Assembly (NCBI RefSeq): GCF_001411555.2
Contig: NC_049903.1
Coordinates: 17,713,234-17,777,233, forward strand
DNA length: 64,000 nucleotides
Direction of reading: 5' to 3'
Origin: Juglans regia
Taxonomy: Eukaryota; Streptophyta; Magnoliopsida; Fagales; Juglandaceae
In this document: in pieces, positions 34,749 to 46,200 of the stretch
How the letters are laid out: each line of letters starts with the position of its first letter
Numbering within the stretch: the first letter of the stretch is position 1
The notes under the pieces: generated by a model
Databases searched by the model: none
What the model was told of the DNA's origin: nothing
The model's input: the letters and a program-made list of their open reading frames with translations, nothing else
Made by a program: the position numbers and the translations under genes

Positions 34749-35001
34749 CTTTTTTTTTATATCGGAGAACCTCTTCAAGATAAGACCGTTCCGATCCATC
34801 CTTACAGAATAAATTTCGGTCTCATGTACCGCACCCTCAAAAGTTTTCTTACACGGATCTAGTTAAATCATTAATTTTTTACCAGGGAGTATGACTCCAA
34901 ACGATTGTTTGCACCCATAAGATATTAAACCTTAAACCTTGAAGGAAGTGATACCCCATGACCAAGGCCTTCACCACTTGGATCAACCCCTTGGAGTTAG
35001 T
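34749..35001 (-). mobile_element. tRNA-type SINE with 18-bp target duplication
   Basis: About 253 bp on the minus strand, 5' end at 35001 and 3' A-rich tail at 34759-34749. It is flanked by an 18-bp direct repeat with one mismatch, TACCATAMAAAATTATTT (34731-34748 and 35002-35019). Near the 5' end GGTTGATCCAAGTGGTGAAG resembles a pol III A box (TRGYNNARNGG), followed by a degenerate B-box-like GGTTTAATATC about 50 bp on. Size, tail and duplication fit a plant SINE. Confidence 0.8.
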
Positions 35002-35029
35002 TACCATAAAAAATTATTTGTATTGACTT

Positions 35030-35797
35030 CAGGGGCGGACCTACGTTGGTGGTGATAGCCTCCCAAAATTTTTCAAAAATATGGTTTGGTATATGGTTTT
35101 TCTAAAGATATCTTAATATAAAAATAATTTACCCTCCCATCCCAAAACATTTTCAAAAATCTCATTTAGTATTTAGTTGTCTAGATTTCTTTTAGTTTTT
35201 TCATAATTACACCTATTTTTTGTCATTAATAAAATCTGATCACATTCTCATTTTTTTTTTTACATGTTATAAGTGGTAATAAAATATCTTGATCTCTTTT
35301 TATAAGCTATGTGATAAATTTACAACCTCATTTTTCTTATTTATTTACACTTTTCCTTTTAAGTCTTCCACTAGCTAGCTTGTTTGAATTAGTTTTGTTA
35401 ATAAGTACATATATTATATATAACTACCATCGAGTTAACAATTAAGAGTGAATGCAACAAATCTCACATAGCTATTTTTATCTATATTATAGAGACTTTA
35501 CCATATTCAATCTTAGATTCAACAAAAAAGTTTATCTTTGTTTACTTAATTTTTATCGTTTATTATATGGCTATTTTTATCTTAATTTTTATCTTTCACT
35601 TGAGTTCGATAGAGCTCAAGTGAGAGGTTTAGATGGATGATTTTAATAATTTAATTTATCTCTAAATAACAACCTTATATAGTTAATATTAAATATCGAT
35701 GATACACTTTACTATCTTAAATATCGATTACTGTTCACCCCTACACACGACTCACTTTACTAATCGCCCCCAAGCACCAAATCCGAATTCCGCCCCT
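35030..35797. mobile_element. Non-autonomous hAT-type DNA transposon, copy 2
   Basis: 768 bp with ends CAGGGGCGGACC and ATTCCGCCCCT, flanked by ATTGACTT (35022-35029 and 35798-35805). Terminal inverted repeat AGGGGCGGA/TCCGCCCCT is perfect over 9 bp; the last G is missing. It is collinear with 3007-3825 over its length, with small differences. Its inner frames are not coding. Confidence 0.87.
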
Positions 35798-35805
35798 ATT
35801 GACTT

Positions 35806-37216
35806 CTTTTAAAACTGAAATGGGTGCTACAGTAAACGATGTGTTTACATACCGACTCGTAAATAGCATAACTCAAATCAAAATAAAAATCAAAGAGCTC
35901 AACAGCCGGATAAACCAGTACTTACTGTAACGGAAAGGAAAGGAATACTCCAGGTTTAGAGAACTCGCAGATGATGGAGTGACAATTAATTAAGAAGAGA
36001 GCCTCGCAAGCAACGGCTACTATTTTAAAACTCTTGTCAACTTTGCTCAAGCGTTATTTTCAGCAACAAACCATAACTGAGGCCTTGGGAATGCAATGCC
36101 AACAAACCAAAATGGCATCATCACTCCGATTATTTCTTCATGGCGGGCAGAACTTGGTGGCGCTCTTTAATCAAGAACACTGCATCCCTAGGTTCAGGAC
36201 ATGGCGGTCTAACAAGCATGGATCAAGATCCTCTAAAATTCTTGGTGAAATCCCAAGTTTTCAGTGGAACTAGAAGATGTAACAGTGCAAGCTGTAGTAA
36301 ACTTAAGACAAGTAATGACTATAAAACTATAACATGCTTCACCAAATGTGACAATCAATGATGGATTAATCATATGCCGGCATCAACCTATCCCAAAATC
36401 AGAGTTTAAGAGCGACACAAATGGAATCAAAGATAACATGAAGATGATAACAACTAAATCAACATCTATTGAAAAGAAAAAGGCAAATTGATTCAACCTA
36501 AGACACTGCTATTGCAGGAAATGTAACCAGTGAATGAAGAAAAACAGAAATTACTGGACCAAGAATGAAATAATCAGCTGCATGCAAGGGAACTCCATTG
36601 TGCATATTATGCTGTCCACCAGCAGAGTTAAACTCCAAGACTCTGTAACCTGGGAATCCACCAAACATACATACATACATAGATACGGCTTGTTCCTTGG
36701 ACATCTGTTTTTGTTTCTTACAAAAAATTATAGCAGCAAGTTCCATACAAAATTATGTCAACAATTTCCAAGCTGTCCAACCTTGTTAATTTTCTGTTCG
36801 AATAATCCTTTAAATTTCATATCCAATACTGTTAACAAAATCAATTGATGGTGCACGACTTTAGTAGCCTTTTCAATGCAAATCTATGCTTTCTGCTGAC
36901 AAGAAAAGTCAACTTTCTCTTTAGGCTGAAATAATCCATCCATAAAAGACTATTGAGTAGTTTTCCAAGCAGTCTTCGCTACCATACATTTTATACACTT
37001 TGGCTATTATTTAGAGCACATCCTTCAACCACTCCTGAATGAATGAATGAATTACCCACAAATATACAGTGGTGTATGAAAAGTACAAATCAACACCTGA
37101 ACATAAAACAAAATTAAATAGGAATTTCACAAATGTTTGCCAATTGTAATATTTTCACCTTTGGTGAGATTTATGGCATTATGTACTGCAGTATTCTTTC
37201 TTTCGAAGCCAAAATC
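35806..37216. other. Region downstream of the GT8-like gene
   Basis: Probably includes the 3' UTR of the GT8-like gene (minus strand). The frames 36034-36273, 36140-36361, 36534-36848 (plus) and 36498-36746 (minus) have no domain I know. The minus one ends in a hydrophobic ADYFILGPVISVFLHSLV stretch but has no start or splice signals that join it to a gene. Confidence 0.4.
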
Positions 37217-40200
37217 CTAGCTTCCCAAGATTTGATCTGACATTGGGGAAAGGTAATGCTTCCAGATATTTCCATTACCCGACATCTGTGGGGTAGCACC
37301 ACTTCCAAATTGAGAACAAACACTGTTGGGTATGTCATACCGGATAACCCTAGTATTGTTGATCATTTCTGAAGATGTTGCGAGTGTGACCGACCAAGAA
37401 TTAGAAAGCTTGAGATATTTATTGTAGAGTGCTAAGACAATGGCCGAATTTTTTCCACTGCTCCTACCAACACAAATTATACAACAACAAATGAGACCAA
37501 GAAACTCCACTTCTGTTGGGAAGCCAAAGGAACATCAAGAAACACAATATCGCAAATTGGAGAAAAAGAAAAGAATAAATCTGTTTTGGACTAAGCCCAT
37601 GGAGATTTATTTATGTTATTAATAGTTTGAGTTTGAAGGAACTCCCTAAAGTTGGTGCTCCTTTGTATTTCACACTCCATAAATAGCTTCTTCTTCTTTT
37701 TTATAAGTACTCCATAAATAGCTTCTTGAGACTCCTTCCTGCTTTTCCATAAATTTTTTATATTGGACATGCGTTAAGGGAAAAACAAAATTGACACAGG
37801 ACACTCGTATGGATGCAGGGAACAGAATTTTCCTGAGATGTCTTAATCCATGATATGGACACTTTGCTGATCATCACCAACCAGATGATGGGCATGATTT
37901 CGTATGTCAAAAATTGTCCCCAACCCTTACAGAGCAGAGGAAACTTTCCATATTAAATACTCTCACTGGTGGAATAAACTCACACTAAACTGCCAAGAGT
38001 ACACTGAAGTTTACAAAGGTTTCTCTGGAGCCCTGGCAGCTGTTGAGAGAGACAGACGCAGAAAGGTAAGATGAACATGGTTAATTACAGCATGACCCAT
38101 TTATTTTTGGTCCAAACCTGCTGTATTTTCAATGAAGCAATTGAAGGTTGACACCTCATTAAGTAAACAATCAGACTGTTGGGACTCATGTGATAGTTGA
38201 AAGTACACCATCTACTTTAGACCAAAAATTTCTGAACTATGCCACCACCAAAGCCTCCAAAGTGGGCCTCATCCTCACCCACCACAACTTTCACCAAACA
38301 ATGAATTCAGTTTTCACCAAGCAGAATCCACAAACCTACCAATTCATACTCCAAGTCCAAACCATATCAAACGGTTGCCACCATCACAAATGCTGCAACA
38401 ACATTCTTAAATCTAGATCCACCAAGCAAGATTCTTTGGCACCTAGGCATGGTTCTAAATTATAAACAAACAAGACAGGGTTATATAAGACCCTAATGAC
38501 TCTGACAGCAGCAGCGATGACTCCAGCAATGGTGTGGTGGTGAAATTCCAAACCAGAGCTCCTTTTCTCCATTTTTTGTTTTTGATTTTTTTTAGAACTT
38601 TCTCTTTCTTTAATGTATTCAATCAGGCAGTGGGCATATATACATGAAAAAAAATTCAAATGACTTAACTAGACTCGTGACCAAAATCTATCAAATCTCC
38701 TAACTGGACAATGGTCCCGACTCCCAACAGTCTGATCGTTTACTTTCCAGAGAGGCTTAATTGCTTAATTTGAAACTGCAAAGTATATCAAAGTTAGATG
38801 CAAAGTATAGCAGGTGATGCTCTAGTTTAGCCAATATAAAAGAATAGAAGAAAACAAAATCAATTTGAAATGACGAGGAGAATTTGAAACCTTTCATTCA
38901 AATTGAGAACTTTACTCCACCACAGAAAAGCATCCACAAAATCTCCGTCCAATTTTGTTGAATCAATCAAAAGCACACTCAAGTCTGGCGTACATGTATT
39001 TTTCACATAAGGTGTCTCAGAAACCCAAGGCTTTGAAGCTGATCTCTGAATAGCATCCAACACATTGGAATTAACAAACATATCTAATTTTCTAGAGCAG
39101 TCCTCAGCAGCTCCAATGGCATAATTGCTCAAGGCAGTTCCAATTAGGTCTTCAACTTTCCCCTACAATACAAGTAAAATATGTTGATTCATTGCAATCT
39201 GTCTATGTGATTTTCTCCCCCAACCCCCCCCCCCCCCTCCCCAATTTAAATGAGATTGAGAGTCCATATACAAGAAAGAGCAAGATCACAAATGTCAATG
39301 TCTAATGTTTTGCACCATGTAGTCATAATATGGCTAGAAAGTATAAAAAATAGAATTTGAATAACATTTAATGTTAATGACATCCCAAGATTTTGAATGC
39401 TTAATATGTCAGGGGTAAAGAATTATACATATAACCACTATATGTAGCACCGTGTTTTGCATGGATGCTGACATCGGTTGTACGTATGCTTTCATTGGCT
39501 TAAGGAGATGCACACTCAAGTCTAGGAATGGTTCTAATAAGCTTAAAACAGACTACATGTCACATGTTTGTTGCCGGCAGATCTGCTTTGCATATGCAAT
39601 GCATGTTAACAAACGGTGGACCCAATTAATGCTCTTTCTTTTCTGTCCCTTTTTGTAGCTTGGTTTGTGTTCTTTTGAAGTTTTTTGTAATCATCAGTTG
39701 TTTTGGGGGTTGTACTATGGTGATATTGGCATTTTCTGGCAACGGCAGCAAATTTTTCCAACAAGTACTCACAGCAATACTGTAGATTCTAAAATGACAC
39801 AGAGTTTAATATGTTTATCAAATGGCAGATCATTCAGATGCAACAACAATGTGTCATTCAGTGCAGCCCGAAATAACAAGTCATCTAACCTAGTCGACAG
39901 TAGCAACAATCCCCCTGTGTAAACGACAGGTCTTTTAGTGAGGTACCAAAATTAAACAACCAGTATTGTTTTATCTTGGATCATTCCATGTGATATGCCA
40001 TTCTATCTAGAATCTCTATTGGTGTTGTTTCCTTTGCTTTATGGGTGATACGGTAGCTTTTTCTATTTGAAATCTTGTTAGCTGACAGATCTCATTTGGA
40101 TTGAACTATTTGGTTGGATAAGTGATTTCCAGAAGTCATATATTATTGGAACACGAAAAATAAAAGAAAGTGGGGGTAGAGGGTCAGTTCACCACCCTGA

Positions 40201-43200
40201 ATGAAAATTCCAAACACAACAGTAAAATTAGATGGACTCAACTACTTTGTTTGGTCTCAGTCAGCTATCTAATTTATTAAAAGTAGTGGTAAAATGATAT
40301 AGCTAAATGGGAAGAGTCAATAACCTACATTCGATGATTGAACAAACGAAAATGACAAGCAGAAAACACTACCATTATGTCTTGGTTGTTTGTAAGACCC
40401 GAGCCCTAGCGTTCTAGGGTTTGGATTAAAATTTGTGCTTTAGGCCCACAGGCCCATGGTTTCCTTATGATTTGTTTACTGTTTTCATGGGTGGGCTGAA
40501 TTCTTGGCCCAATGTTGGACCTGGGCTGCAGCCCAAGCAATTAACAGGAGATACTTGGAGCCCTAGTAGCTACTGGCTGATATTCCCAAGTGTCCTAGGA
40601 GTTATAATTTAGCTAGAAAATCATGTCTAGCCCATGAAACTACACCCTGGTCGAGGCTCGTAAACACTCTAGGAATCCCAAGAGTTCAAGAAAACAAAAT
40701 CCTAGCAACTAAGAACACCTCCTCTGCCGCCCTCCTTGTTCTCGAACTACATTTATTTGTTTAGGAATAAAATTGATGTTTCTTTGTGCTTTGAAATGTC
40801 TCATGGTTCGATCCGCACTCAATTTAGGCCTGGTTTGGATAGCAAGATACTCTCATTTCATCCTATTAGAAGACATGTTTGTAATTTTTTTTTTTTTTTG
40901 ATGAGTAAAAGACATGTTTGTAATTAGTACAAGTGTGTGAGGGTGTAAGTGTCAATTGTATGTAGTGTATATATATGTTTGTACATCAATGAAATGAGTA
41001 AGATCTTTACCATATGTAACTACATGCTATCACAACGTATGTACGTTGGATTGATCTAAGTAGTGTACGGTAGTTTCAAGCCACTATCCGATGTCTTCTC
41101 CGGCACTGGGCACCAGGGGTGGACTCGCCAGCCTTGTCTATGGTTACCGGCATCATTGTCGCCGCCGGAATCGATATGGTGGTTCCCTTTGTCGTCGGCG
41201 ACCGAAACTGTTTGAAGTGGTTTCCGGCCACTCTCCGGTGTCTTCTCCAGTACTGGGCACCAGGGGTGGACTCGCCAGCCTAGTATGTGGGTACCGGCAT
41301 CGTCGTCACCATCAGAGAGGGCCTCCGTTGCCAGCAAAAGGTTGAAGCCCATAGTGTTTGGCTGCAGGGATAAGCTATCCAATCCTTGAGTTTGAATAGC
41401 CAAAACTTGGAGTAAGAGTGTATTCGGTATCGGTTCAAACTAGAAACACAGTCGATACATCCCGAAACAGGCCGGTTCAGGCCGATACAAGACCGAAATT
41501 GTGGTATTCGAGTTGTTTTCGGGTACTTGAGCTAAGTATCTACATTTCCAGATTGCGTTTCTCGAATTTTTTAAGTTGAATTGTGATTTTTCTTAGATAT
41601 TGTGTGGAGTTTCAATCCCCAAGTTCAGCTGTGATATTGTGTGGAGTTTCTCAGATATGACAACTAAATTTGAGTCACAGTTTTATGATGCGGTTACCTC
41701 TTATGCTGCTCCTAGTAGGCATGGAGGCCGAGGTGGTAGAGGTGCATGTGGGGGACGTGATGCCAAAGGTAATCGCACTCGAGGTCGAGAGCCTCATAAG
41801 TGCACCCATTGTGGTCGCACTAACCATTCAGTGGACTATTGTTGGGATTTACATGGTAGACCATCTGGGTCTGCTAATCAGGCCATTTGCCAACATACTA
41901 CATCACAGTCAACTAACTCCAACTCAGGTATGATTAGTATATCGAAGGATGAGTATGAGCAGTTTTTGGGTCACACACGAGCTTCATCCTCCACAGCTAC
42001 TGTTACCCACTCAGGTATAGCATCTGCATGTCTTGCCTCATCCATTCAAAATCCATGGATCATTGATTCAGGAGCTAATGAACATTTGACTGGTCTGTCC
42101 TCTATCTTATCTAAGTTAGATACTGTGACATTTTCAAAAAGTGTCACTCTTGCTAATGGTTCTCTTGCTAAAGTTACAGGCATTGAATCCACTAAGCTCA
42201 CTGACTCTATATCTTTGTCATCTGTTCTATATGCTCCTAGTTGTCCCTTTAGTTTGCTGTCCATCAGTAAAATTACTCAAAGTCTTCAATGTTCAGTAAC
42301 CTTTTATCCCTCTTCATGTGTCTTTCAGGATCTCAAGACGAGAAACAAGATTGGTACGGGGCATGAAACTGGTGGCTTGTATTATCTTAATGTTAAATAG
42401 TCACCCACTCAAGCCCTTACATCCACATCATCTGCTTATAAATGGCATCGTCGTCTTGGTCATCCCTCTCTTTCCCTTTTAAAGCGTCAGGTCAGGAATC
42501 TAGGAAATGTTTCCCTTTCCTTGTAAGCATGTCAAATTAGTAAACACCATCGTGTGTCATTTATACCTCGAGTTGATAAACGAGCCTTGAGTCCTTTTGA
42601 ATTGATTCACTCTGATATATGGGGACTAATCAACATTGAATCAAACACATTTCAATATTTTGTCACATTTATTGATGACTACTCCGTGTGACATGGGTGT
42701 TTTTTATGAAGGCAAGATCTAAACTCCTTTCTATATTCAAAGTGTTTAGGAAAGAAATTAAAACTCAATTTAACAAAATGGTTCAGATTTTGCGTTTTAA
42801 TAATGCTAGAGAATATCTATCTAGTGCCTAGGAATTGTTCATCAAACTTCATGTTCTTATACACCCCAACAGAATGGGGTGGCTGAACGCAAAAATCGTC
42901 ATTTGTTAGATGTAACTCGAGCACTTTTACTGCACATGCATATTCCTAAACGATTTTGGAGTGATGGTGTTCTTACTGGTTGTCACCTTATTAACCGTAT
43001 GCCTTCATCAGTTCTCGATAGTTCCTCTACTTTCTCCATCTTGTTTCCTTCATCTCCACCATTTACCCTTCCTCCAAAAATTTTTGGGTGTGTTTACTAT
43101 GTTAATAACCTTGGCCCAGGTTTTGATAAGCTTAATCCACGTTCTACCAAGTGTTTTTTTGTTGGTTATTCTCGGACTCAAAAAGGATATCGTTGTTGTA

Positions 43201-46200
43201 GTCCTGTTCTTTGACGCTACTTCACGAGTGCTGATGTTACCTTTTTTGCGTCCATACCCTATTTCTCTGACGTAGCTTCAAGTGTTGAGTGTGATCCTCT
43301 ACCATTACCTACTCTAACACTCCCCCTTTGCAACAAACCCAGGTGGTTGCTCCATATAAACTTTTTCATGCAAGTCGTCATGCAGAAATGCATTCTTAAC
43401 ATCCAACTGAAATAAGGGCCAGTCTAAATTAGCAGCAAGAGAGATCAACACTCAAACATAGGAGATTTTCGCAACCAGGGAGAAAGTCTCCTCGTAATCA
43501 ATGTCATATGTTTGAGTGTAACCCTTAGCATTCAAGCATGCTTTCAGACGTTCCGCAGAACCATCAGAATGAAATTTGATTGTATATACCCATTTACAGC
43601 AAACAGGTTGCATATCAGGTGGTAGTGGAACAAGATCCCATGTCTCATTATGGTGAAGGGCATTCATTTCATCTTTCATGGCTGTCTTCCATCCTGAATC
43701 AGATAAAGCATCCTGAACTGTCTTAGGAACAGAATGTTTTGAAAGTTGAGAGGTAAAACATGAGAATGAAGGAGATAAGGCATGATATGAGACAAATTGA
43801 CTAATCAGATGTTGAGTAACACAAGATCAAGTACCTTTGCGAAGAGCAATAGGTGGAGAGTCTAAAGTACTAGGTAACTCAGGATCCGAAGATGGAAACA
43901 CAGTTGGTGAAGGCATGATTGGAGATCCAAGTAGGTATCAAAAACTTGTTGGAAAATTGAATTATCTCACTATCACTAGGCCAGACATCTCTTCTGCAGT
44001 GAGTGTAATGAGTCAATTTTTACAAACACCTAGGGTCTCACATTGGGATGTTGTAATTCATATTCTTCGTTATCTTAAGCGAGCACCTGGCCTTGGATTA
44101 CTATATCGACCAAATGGACATCTTAGGGTTGAAGCCTTTTCAGATGTTGATTGAGCAAGATCCCCCTCAGATAGAAGATCTACTACTGGATATTGTATAT
44201 TTGTAGGAGGTAACTTGGTTACATGGAAGAGTAAGAAACAAGCAGTAGTAGCTTGGTCTAGTGCAGAAGCTGAATTAGGGCAATGACTCACACTACTAGT
44301 GAGCTGGCATGGTTGCAACACTTCCTTCAAGAGATTGGGCTTCCAACTCCTACCCCTCTTCAGTTATTTTGTGATAATCAAGCCGCAGTGCATATTGCCT
44401 CTAATCATGTGTTCCATGAGAGGACTAAACATATAGAGATTGATTGTCACTTCATTCAAGATAAGATACTAAGTCGTGACATAGCTACACCTTTTGTGAA
44501 GTCTGCCGATCAATTCGCATATGTGTTTACTAAGTCTTTGTGTTGGAGTCAGTTAAAACTTATTTGTTTCAACTTAGGTTTGTATGATATATATGCCTCA
44601 GCTTGAGGGGGAGTGTTAGAGGACATGTTTGTAATTAGTATAAGTCTGTGAGGGTATAAGTGTCAATTGTATGTAGTGTATATATATGTTTGTACATCAA
44701 TGAAATGAGTAAGATCTTTACCATATGTATCTACACATCCCATCCCATCTCAACATCCAAACACCACAAATACAAACACTTTTCAATTTCAAATCTTCAA
44801 CTTTTTCATCTAGTCATTACCTAGTCATTACAATTTTCTCAAACTTCCAAACAAAACACAAAACAATTCAACTTTTTCACCCAAAACAAAAATAATATTA
44901 AAAAATTATATATATTCTAACAATATTTTAATTTTATAATATTTTTATTTAACTTTTCTCTCTCCTTTTCCAAAACCCCATAAACATCTTAACTCAAACC
45001 ATTTCACTACTATTCACAAATCGTTTCATTATTATTCACAGATCATCTCATCTCATCTCACCATCCAAATGAGGCCTTAACACCTCATTTGAAGTGGTTT
45101 GCTCTAACAATGCACCTGCCCAAACTTATATTGCCACAAGTGAAACAATTTAGTCCATAAATTAGAAGGATACAACTATTCCCTCTGCACCCTGCCACTC
45201 ATCGTCTCCTGATTCAGGTTTGTTACTCTCAAGTCTAGACTCATTACCAGTTATTGATGGCAAAAATCTTCCTATTGCACAAGTAAAGGAGTCCGATCTT
45301 CTACTCAACATCCTCTTTCTAATTTAGTTTCTCACCAAAATCCTTCACCATCCTATCCTGATTCAGGTAATCCTAGTGCTACTCAAGTCTAGACTCATTA
45401 CCAGTTGTTGATGACAAAGATCTTCCTATTGCACAAGTAAAGGAGTCCAGACTTCTACTCAACATCCTCTTTCTAATTTAGGTTCTCACCAAAATCCTTC
45501 ACCATCCTATCACGCATTTATCTCCAAGTTGTCATCCATGTCTCTTCCTTGATGTTTACAGGAGGCTCTTGGGGATCCAAAGTGGAGGGAAGTGATGCAA
45601 GAAGAGATGAAAGCTCTTCACAAGAATAACATATGGACCTTGTTTAATTATCTGAATGAAAAAATGCGGTAGGATGTAAATGGGTGCCCACAATGAAGCA
45701 GAGGCTGATGAAATGGGGGAAAGATATATGGCTAGATTTACTGCAAACGGCTTTACCCAAACTCATGGGATAAACTATGAGGAGACTGTCATACCCGAGT
45801 TCCTGAAGTTTTTTTATGTTTTAGAAATTAGAGTTCTTTTTTTATTGGTGTAAGTTTGTATGTTTAAGAAATCCAGCGGCTATTTGCTTTTTTAAAGTGT
45901 AGATTGATTGTGTTAAATGCTAATTTGTTATGTATGGAAAGTATATTTCTCTCATAAAAGAAATTGACTTCTATTAGGATATGTATGGGAATAAAAACAC
46001 CGCCTTAAATACAACTGATATTGTGCCAGAATTCTGGGACTCTAGGAGCACAAATAATGAGGAACGCAAGGACCGCACAAACGCATCATGTCTTTTACCC
46101 GGTTAGTTAAAAGTTAGAATAGGAAGCTTCTAGGAAGCCCTACTCTGGCACAGCCCTGGTGTCAATTGTGGGTCGGTTTTCATGTGAGTCTTCTCCTGCA

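Larger units (their letters stand above)
40864..44735 (+). mobile_element. Ty1/copia retrotransposon copia-3, near full length, with internal inversion
   Basis: 3.87 kb, target duplication CATCC at 40859-40863 and 44736-44740. LTRs are 40864-41024 and 44614-44735. Plus-strand order: gag knuckle, protease, integrase, then a reversed block with the first part of RT (about 43320-43917), then the last part of RT and RNase H. The central RT part with the catalytic Tyr-Val-Asp-Asp is missing. It sits in intron 4 of the GT8-like gene, opposite to gene orientation. Confidence 0.92.
40827..45076. mobile_element. PIF/Harbinger-like MITE (long form), split by copia-3
   Basis: Left part 40827-40863, right part 44736-45076; together about 373 bp once one copy of CATCC is removed. 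Ends GGCCTGGTTTGGAT and ATCCAAATGAGGCC are 14-bp inverted repeats with two mismatches, flanked by TTA (40824-40826 and 45077-45079). The inside matches the 8142 and 49162 copies. The perfect TSD outside and the copia inside show the order of events. Confidence 0.85.

Noticed and set aside
36498..36746. Minus frame ending in a hydrophobic stretch, considered as a last exon of the GT8-like gene
   Set aside because: The gene already ends with a stop at 37217 in frame, and no acceptor joins this frame to it.
38190..38465. 91-codon plus frame
   Set aside because: Lies in intron 5 of the GT8-like gene on the other strand, low-complexity His/Thr/Asn-rich, no domain.
39452..39922. Two plus frames in intron 4 of the GT8-like gene, one rich in Asn/Ser
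   Set aside because: Looked a little like a copia linker, but no protease, integrase or RT motif is adjacent.
43320..43917. Reverse RT block as an independent nested copia insertion
   Set aside because: It has no LTRs, primer site or target duplication of its own, and its content exactly fills the missing part of the host element.
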